Shown: positions 31,509-35,888 of the stretch, in pieces | Layout of the letters: each line of letters opens with the position of its first letter | How positions within the stretch are numbered: the stretch's first letter is position 1 | NCBI GenBank assembly: GCA_017410375.1 | Contig: JAFQQW010000045.1 | Span: 1-35,888, forward strand | DNA: 35,888 bases | DNA from: Clostridia bacterium | Lineage (GTDB): Bacteria; Bacillota; Clostridia; RGIG6154 | Reading direction: 5' to 3' | Translations under genes and position numbers: made by a program | Notes under the pieces: model-generated | Told to the model about the DNA's origin: nothing | The model's input: the letters and a program-made list of their open reading frames with translations, nothing else | Databases searched by the model: none

Positions 31509-32804
31509 TTAAATTGTTAATGGCAAGATAAAGGTGTCTTCTTTGACGGTTGCGTTGACTTTGATACCGTTGACGGTGATTTCATAATCGCCGTGGAACA
31601 TATCTAAGGTCAGCTTGCCGTCCTTGGCAGTTGTTTTGCAGTTGGTTTTCCATTCTTCGTTAATCAGCTTGTCTAATACCTTGTAGGCGGGCTTTTCGGT
31701 AAAGTCGCGGTTAAGTAACCCACCACTATAATAATCCTCGTTCCAGGAGGAATTTTCGGGGTTTACGAAGGCACAGCCGTCCACCAGATTCCACCAGACA
31801 ATGGATTTTACGTTTTTGGTGCTGAACCAGATACGATAGAAGTTTTCCACAATTTTTGCCTGTACTTCAAGCTTTTCTTCGGTTTTGTCGTAAGAAGGTA
31901 CGGTGATTTCCGAGATGTGCAAATCCTTGTTCAGTTCAGAATAAAGGGACAGCATTTCAAAGAAATGCTCGGCACGAAGCATGTCATTATCGTTTTTAAT
32001 GTCATCTTCTTTGATGAATAAGTGATGCTGGATGCCAATGCCGTCAATTCTGCCGCCGTTTGCCAGAATTTTTTGAATAAACAGATAGGGAGTAGAACGC
32101 TTTCCTTTATAGCTGTCGTTATAGAATCCGTAATAGTCATTAAAAATCAAGTGGTTGTCCGGGAAAAGCTCGTCGGCAAGTTTGTGCGCTCTTACTTCAA
32201 AATCTGCAGGCATAACCTCGTATTTATCTGATGCCGCAACTTCATTGGTTACGTCCCACACGGGAATTTTATCTGCATAAAGGTCTGCTAACATTTTGAT
32301 GCGGTCGTCAATGGTTTTCTGCATTTTTGTTTTGTCCACAGGCATCCATTTCGGCAACCCGACAGAGCGGTTTAACCAAATCATGTTGTGTGCTTTCGGC
32401 TCGATGCCCAGACGGTCGCACCAGGCTAAAACATCATCTGCCGGCGGACGGCGATAGATGTAAGGACTACCCGTTTCAAAGCGGTATTTTCCCTTTTCAG
32501 GCTCATCATCACGCCAGTAAAACGGCACAACTGCCTGATTGAATATTTTCTGAAAACGACTGTCATACAGATTGTTTTCCTCTTCATTTTCAAACTGCGT
32601 CGCCATAAAGGCATTACAGCCGAATTTGAAGGCACCTTTTGTCTGACGCACCTCAATGCTTGCGTTTTCGACCGGAGTTCCGTCTTGGGCGGTCACGCAA
32701 AGCTGTACTGTACTCATGCGGTTTCTTTTGGTGTTTTCCTTTACAAGCTCCGATAGTCCCAAAACTTCAAGGTCAATATTTTTTGCGGTGTCCATGTTAT
32801 ACAT
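31509..32804 (-). CDS. GH10 endo-1,4-beta-xylanase, cytoplasmic
   Basis: This 431-residue protein is a glycoside hydrolase family 10 xylanase. Residues about 30-75 are a short beta domain (TVQLCVTAQDGTPVENASI, GAFKFGCNAF), which is frequent before intracellular GH10 barrels. The barrel (about 80-385) has the acid/base Glu188 in WDVTNEVAAS and nucleophile Glu299 in HISEITVPS, plus GIGIQHHLF and VWWNLVDG. The C-terminal ~50 residues form a small beta appendage. No signal peptide is seen, so it should act on imported xylo-oligosaccharides. The start at 32804 is 7 nt after AGGAGG; ATGs at 32810 (1 nt from the site) and further upstream are less good. Divergent AraC gene and operator repeats suggest substrate induction. 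Confidence 0.93.
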   Translation of the reverse strand: MYNMDTAKNIDLEVLGLSELVKENTKRNRMSTVQLCVTAQDGTPVENASIEVRQTKGAFKFGCNAFMATQFENEEENNLYDSRFQKIFNQAVVPFYWRDDEPEKGKYRFETGSPYIYRRPPADDVLAWCDRLGIEPKAHNMIWLNRSVGLPKWMPVDKTKMQKTIDDRIKMLADLYADKIPVWDVTNEVAASDKYEVMPADFEVRAHKLADELFPDNHLIFNDYYGFYNDSYKGKRSTPYLFIQKILANGGRIDGIGIQHHLFIKEDDIKNDNDMLRAEHFFEMLSLYSELNKDLHISEITVPSYDKTEEKLEVQAKIVENFYRIWFSTKNVKSIVWWNLVDGCAFVNPENSSWNEDYYSGGLLNRDFTEKPAYKVLDKLINEEWKTNCKTTAKDGKLTLDMFHGDYEITVNGIKVNATVKEDTFILPLTI

Positions 32805-32826
32805 ATTCATTCCTCCTTTTGATTTC

Positions 32827-32905
32827 ATTATAAAAGGAAAAAACGGATATATAAACCGAAAAAACGGCAAAAAAGGTTGAAAAAACGGAAGTGATATGTT
32901 AAAAT
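32827..32905. promoter_or_regulatory. Divergent xylanase/AraC promoters with 21-bp operator repeats
   Basis: Three copies of GAAAAAACGG lie at 32837-32846, 32858-32867 and 32879-32888, each exactly 21 bp from the next, the pattern of AraC-type half-sites on one face of the helix. The regulator promoter is TTGAAA (32877-32882), 17 bp, TAAAAT (32900-32905); the third repeat overlaps its -35. The xylanase promoter has a perfect -10 TATAAT on the minus strand (32827-32832) but a poor -35, as expected of an activated promoter. Confidence 0.7.
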
Positions 32906-32923
32906 GAAAACGAGGTGAGACAA

Positions 32924-33706
32924 ATGCTGTTTGAAAATCGGGATGCGGCTGTGCGCGTATACAATGTGGTGCACTATAAGGATGAAAATGCCCGTTCGCA
33001 TATGACGCCGCGCAGCTTTTGTGCGCTGTCTATCCGTTTAAAAAGCGGAACGCAGATTATTCGCGATAAGCAGCGGCTAATCCTGCAAGAAGGAGATATT
33101 GTTTTTTTCCCGGCAAATGTGTCCTATAGCCGATTTGGAAAGCAGGAGGAGCTGATTGTCATACATTTTGAGCTGTTCAATGATGATACCAAGGAAATTC
33201 TGTTGCACCGCCCGAAAGATGTAGAAAGTTATAAAAAACTGTTTTGGAAAATCTTGGAAATTGACCGTAAACGGGAAGAGGGACATAATTTCAGGGCAAA
33301 TGCTAAGCTGAATGAGATTTTGGCGTTGATTGAGCAGGAGAGGGGCATTAAACAGAATGAAAATGCATTGTACCGCAAAGGGTTGGATTTGATAGAAGCG
33401 CATTATGCGAATCCGCAGTTTACCGTTGGGGTGCTTGCAGAAAAAATGCAGGTATCGGAGCGGTATTTAAGAAGTGTTTTTCAAAAAGAGACGGGAATTT
33501 CACCGAAAGCCGTGCTTACAAATGTACGGATGCAAAAGGCGACTTCGCTTTTAAACAGCGGGATGTATTCGGTGGCAAGGGTTGCAGAACTGGTGGGCTT
33601 TTACGATGCCAAATATTTTGCAACCGCCTATAAGCGGTTTACATCCGTTTCGCCAAGGAATATACGGGATAACAAAGAAAAGATAGATAAAATGTTTTCA
33701 AAATAA
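32924..33706 (+). CDS. AraC-family transcriptional regulator
   Basis: This 260-residue protein has an N-terminal cupin-like ligand-binding domain (about 1-130, with RLILQEGDIVFFPANVSYSR) and a C-terminal double helix-turn-helix (about 160-255): FTVGVLAEKMQVSERYLRSVF, and VARVAELVGFYDAKYFATAYKRF, the AraC signature. The start is the ATG 32924, after GAGGTGA; an in-frame GTG at 32915 overlaps that site. It is divergent from the xylanase gene, which it probably activates in response to a xylo-oligosaccharide. Direct repeats 21 bp apart between the genes suit its likely binding mode. Confidence 0.92.
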   Translation: MLFENRDAAVRVYNVVHYKDENARSHMTPRSFCALSIRLKSGTQIIRDKQRLILQEGDIVFFPANVSYSRFGKQEELIVIHFELFNDDTKEILLHRPKDVESYKKLFWKILEIDRKREEGHNFRANAKLNEILALIEQERGIKQNENALYRKGLDLIEAHYANPQFTVGVLAEKMQVSERYLRSVFQKETGISPKAVLTNVRMQKATSLLNSGMYSVARVAELVGFYDAKYFATAYKRFTSVSPRNIRDNKEKIDKMFSK

Positions 33707-33737
33707 AAAATGCTGTTCGTAAAGAACAGCATTTTTT
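33705..33737. terminator. Bidirectional terminator after the AraC gene
   Basis: AAAAAATGCTGTTC (33705-33718) and GAACAGCATTTTTT (33724-33737) pair perfectly, with A and T tails on both sides. It serves convergent araC-type and L,D-transpeptidase genes, and shows what the intact form of the split terminator at 23233/24959 would look like. Confidence 0.9.
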
Positions 33738-33752
33738 GGTTTATTTGTTGTA

Positions 33753-34985
33753 TCAGCCGGTTACTACGATTGCGGTATACAAGGGTGTTACGTCAACCAG
33801 GTAGTTGATGTTATCGGGATGCAGACGCACACAGCCATGGGATATTTTCATGCCGAGGCGAGAATCATAATAACCACCGCTGTTTCGGATTAAAGTACTG
33901 TGGATTGCATAACCTCTGTAGAAACGCATAATCGGTCCGCACCAGAAGCCCTCGGGATAGTACCATGCTTTCTGATACTGGATGTATTCGAATTGACCTT
34001 CAACAGTAGGGGTGCCGGGAGCACCGATGGAACAAAGGAAGCTGTCACGATACGCCCATTTTCCGGAAGAATCTTTTTTGAACAAAGTTACTTTGAAGTC
34101 CGATTTGGAGATCCAGATTAAGTAATCGGTTTTGCTGGTATAGCCCTTTGCATTTACAAATTCCTCTGCACGGACTTTAAAGGCATCTTCCTGGGTCAGC
34201 GGAGACATAGTCATGTGGAAAGTATCCGAGCCGACCGGTACGCCTTCTTCGTTTAAGTAAGCATAGGTGGCAATCTCAATGTTATCGCCGGGCATGTATT
34301 CATCATCGTAATAAGTGATTGCTTTTGCGCCCTCGGTCATGCAAAGATTAAATTTCTGACCTGCATCAAAGGGACCTACCGGGAATGTTACAGTGATTTC
34401 TTCCACACCGGATTTTACGGTTTCGTAAGCATTGTAGAGGAAAACACCATCCTCGTTAAACAAATTGAAACGAACGGTCTGATTCTGGAGTTTTGCGGTT
34501 TCACTTAATGTTAGGTTGATGTTCAGCTCCTGAATACGAACGGGCGGCTGGGTATAGGGGTCAGCATTTAAATGGAATGTGTCGCCAAGCAGGAAGGAAC
34601 CGTCCTCATTTTTTACGGCATATGTGCCGATTTCGATATTGTCGCCGGGTGCATAGGTTGTGTCGTAATATTTAACAGATTCCAAGCCCTCGGTCATACA
34701 AAGCAGGAATTTCTGCCCTGCATCGAAAGGACCGACCATGAATTCTAAGATAACCTGTGTCATGCCGGGGATAATGTCTGCATGTGCATTGTATAAAAAA
34801 CCGCCGGTTTCGTTAAACAGGTTAAAACGAACGGTTTGGGGTTGCAAATACTCGGTTTCGGTTAAATCCAAAATAACGGTTAATTTGTCGCAAACCGGTT
34901 TCTCGCCGAATTCAGCAGCGGATACGGTGCCTGCGAAAGAAAAAACCAGAGCAAGTGTAAGCAACAGACTGATGATTCTTTTCAT
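33753..34985 (-). CDS. Secreted L,D-transpeptidase (YkuD domain) with tandem repeats
   Basis: This 410-residue protein has a signal peptide (cleavage near residue 23, VSAA). Two consecutive modules of about 105 residues follow (roughly 30-135 and 140-245). Both contain QTVRFNLFNE, VGPFDAGQKF, LCMTEG and PGDNIEI. The YkuD catalytic domain (about 285-410) contains IGAPGTPTVEGQF, GYAIHSTLIRN and SHGCVRLHPDN with the nucleophilic Cys. L,D-transpeptidases form 3-3 peptidoglycan cross-links or attach proteins to it. The start at 34985 follows a GGAG site; an upstream in-frame start lacks one. The tandem repeats are likely wall-facing binding modules, not a known LysM or SH3 domain. Confidence 0.92.
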   Translation of the reverse strand: MKRIISLLLTLALVFSFAGTVSAAEFGEKPVCDKLTVILDLTETEYLQPQTVRFNLFNETGGFLYNAHADIIPGMTQVILEFMVGPFDAGQKFLLCMTEGLESVKYYDTTYAPGDNIEIGTYAVKNEDGSFLLGDTFHLNADPYTQPPVRIQELNINLTLSETAKLQNQTVRFNLFNEDGVFLYNAYETVKSGVEEITVTFPVGPFDAGQKFNLCMTEGAKAITYYDDEYMPGDNIEIATYAYLNEEGVPVGSDTFHMTMSPLTQEDAFKVRAEEFVNAKGYTSKTDYLIWISKSDFKVTLFKKDSSGKWAYRDSFLCSIGAPGTPTVEGQFEYIQYQKAWYYPEGFWCGPIMRFYRGYAIHSTLIRNSGGYYDSRLGMKISHGCVRLHPDNINYLVDVTPLYTAIVVTG

Positions 34986-35030
34986 TTCGTAACTCCATTC
35001 TGTCAAAAAGACATTTTTATTTCTTATTTT

Positions 35031-35059
35031 ATTTTAACGGAAAAACAACAATTTGTCAA
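35031..35059 (-). promoter_or_regulatory. Promoter of the L,D-transpeptidase gene
   Basis: Minus strand perfect TTGACA (35054-35059), 17 bp, TAAAAT (35031-35036), about 45 nt before the ATG. Its -35 is half of a 9-bp inverted repeat ATTTGTCAA/TTGACAAAT whose other half is the queH -35. Confidence 0.8.
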
Positions 35060-35065
35060 TACAAT

Positions 35066-35094
35066 TTGACAAATATAAGGGAAAATGATATGAT
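35066..35094 (+). promoter_or_regulatory. Promoter of queH
   Basis: Perfect TTGACA (35066-35071), 17 bp, TATGAT (35089-35094), about 28 nt before the ATG. It is divergent from, and symmetric with, the L,D-transpeptidase promoter. Confidence 0.75.
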
Positions 35095-35122
35095 TAATGG
35101 ATAGAAGAAGTGAGGTGAAAGC

Positions 35123-35761
35123 ATGCTGCCCGAAAACATAAAGCTGTATCTTGAAAATTTAATACAGGAAAATGCGCAAAAAGGCATACGCCCGAAGCTT
35201 TTACTGCATAGCTGTTGTGCGCCCTGTTCGTCATATGTACTGGAATTTTTGATGCAACATTTTGATATCACGGTGTTTTATTACAACCCGAACATTTATC
35301 CGCCCGAGGAATACACTTTGCGTGTCGAGGAACAAAAACGGTTCACCGAGGCTTTCACGAACGGAAAAATCAAAGTGGTGGATATGCCTCATGATGATAG
35401 TTCATTTTATGCGGCAGTAAAGGGTTTAGAACAGGAACAAGAGGGCGGTGCAAGATGTGAGGCTTGCTTTAAGCTTCGGTTTGAAAAAACGGCACAATAT
35501 GCAAAAGAATATAAATTTGACTACTTTACAACAACTCTGTCTATCAGCCCACACAAAAATTCAAAAACCTTAAACCGAATCGGGCAGGAGGTGGCAGAGC
35601 GGTACGGCGTGAAATATCTCTATTCCGATTTTAAAAAAAATAACGGTTATTTACTTTCTTGCCAAATTTCTAAAGAATTTAAAATTTACCGACAAGATTA
35701 CTGCGGTTGTGTGTTTTCCAAGCGGGAAAAAGAACAGCGAGATAAAGAAAAGGGAATGTAA
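35123..35761 (+). CDS. queH: Epoxyqueuosine reductase QueH
   Basis: This 212-residue protein is QueH (DUF208), the non-cobalamin enzyme that reduces epoxyqueuosine to queuosine in tRNA. The family pattern is complete: LLHSCCAPCSSYVLE (adjacent Cys31-Cys32, Cys35), FDITVFYYNPNIYPPEEY, GGARCEACFKLRFEKTA, TTTLSISPHKN, and the terminal YRQDYCGCVFS. These cysteines bind the iron-sulfur cluster and iron site. A GAGGTG site precedes the ATG, and a terminator follows. The shorter QueG-like protein at 10430 is unlikely to be redundant in function with it. Confidence 0.95.
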   Translation: MLPENIKLYLENLIQENAQKGIRPKLLLHSCCAPCSSYVLEFLMQHFDITVFYYNPNIYPPEEYTLRVEEQKRFTEAFTNGKIKVVDMPHDDSSFYAAVKGLEQEQEGGARCEACFKLRFEKTAQYAKEYKFDYFTTTLSISPHKNSKTLNRIGQEVAERYGVKYLYSDFKKNNGYLLSCQISKEFKIYRQDYCGCVFSKREKEQRDKEKGM

Positions 35762-35839
35762 AAAAAGTCCGGATCGCAAAAACGCGAGTATAAAGGCGAA
35801 CAAAGTTTGTGCAAACTCACGAGAAAGACACGAAATGAA
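35762..35839. repeat. Unassigned intergenic stretch, possible dispersed repeat
   Basis: There is no ORF with an RBS. It contains the palindrome AGTTTG-TG-CAAACT and a GC-richer stretch unlike a normal 3' end. I suspect a dispersed intergenic element from general experience of Clostridia sequences, but only one copy is in the window. Confidence 0.3.
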
Positions 35840-35870
35840 GAAAACACGCAAAATTTTGCGCGTTTTCTTT
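35840..35870 (+). terminator. Terminator after queH
   Basis: GAAAACACGCAAAA (35840-35853) pairs with TTTTGCGCGTTTTC (35854-35867) with one mismatch, followed by TTT. It lies about 80 nt after queH, so the intervening stretch may be transcribed. Confidence 0.75.
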
Positions 35871-35888
35871 TGATAAATGCGTTTTTGC

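Noticed and set aside
32837-32888. CRISPR-like spaced repeats
   Set aside because: Only three 10-bp repeats at 21-bp period between divergent promoters; operator sites explain them, and no cas gene is present.

Overview
The window looks like chromosome from an uncultured, probably gut-associated Clostridia-type Firmicute. Evidence: consensus TTGACA/TATAAT promoters with 17-bp spacers, strong AGGAGG ribosome binding sites, CCA-encoding tRNA genes, monoderm lipoproteins, a GT4-CsaB cell-wall polymer protein, and carbohydrate-active enzymes. No phage, CRISPR or transposase genes are seen. Species cannot be named from this sequence alone. || Layout. 1-350: dispersed-looking hairpins and a minus-strand tRNA-Met/tRNA-Val unit with its own promoter. 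367-7668 (minus): one long operon of metallophosphoesterase, EEP-family hydrolase, PHP-family hydrolase, TIM-barrel glycosidase, a GT4-CsaB fusion and ruvX. A secreted phosphodiester glycosidase (NAGPA family, 7793-10426) is divergent from it, with back-to-back promoters, followed by a short QueG-like iron-sulfur protein. 11150-13229: an OmpR-type two-component system. 13349-19353: yqeY, xpt and a BMP-type nucleoside ABC importer whose ATPase and one permease are fused. 19463-23231: mscL and a large secreted SGNH-hydrolase protein. || 23252-24958 is the oddest region. A perfect bidirectional terminator hairpin that should lie between the convergent SGNH and galM genes is split in two, and 1.7 kb of AT-rich DNA sits between its arms. 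The insert has palindromic ends, its own promoter, a 155-nt self-complementary RNA-like segment followed by mutually exclusive hairpins resembling an attenuator, and a secreted ricin-B-type lectin gene. No recombinase or reverse transcriptase is present in it. || 24987-28335 (minus): galM with a DUF1846/UPF0371 gene, then an SDR oxidoreductase. 28476-31467 (plus): a polar amino acid ABC importer whose permease carries an unusual extracytoplasmic N-terminal domain. 31509-33706: a GH10 xylanase divergent from an AraC regulator, with three 10-bp direct repeats exactly 21 bp apart between them. 33753-34985: an L,D-transpeptidase with two tandem N-terminal repeats. 35123-35761: queH. || Functional picture: uptake and salvage (purine nucleosides, amino acids), xylan or xylo-oligosaccharide use, phosphodiester-glycan or cell-wall polymer processing, and envelope remodelling. 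Functions are assigned from recognised motifs and domain order by eye; no database search was run.
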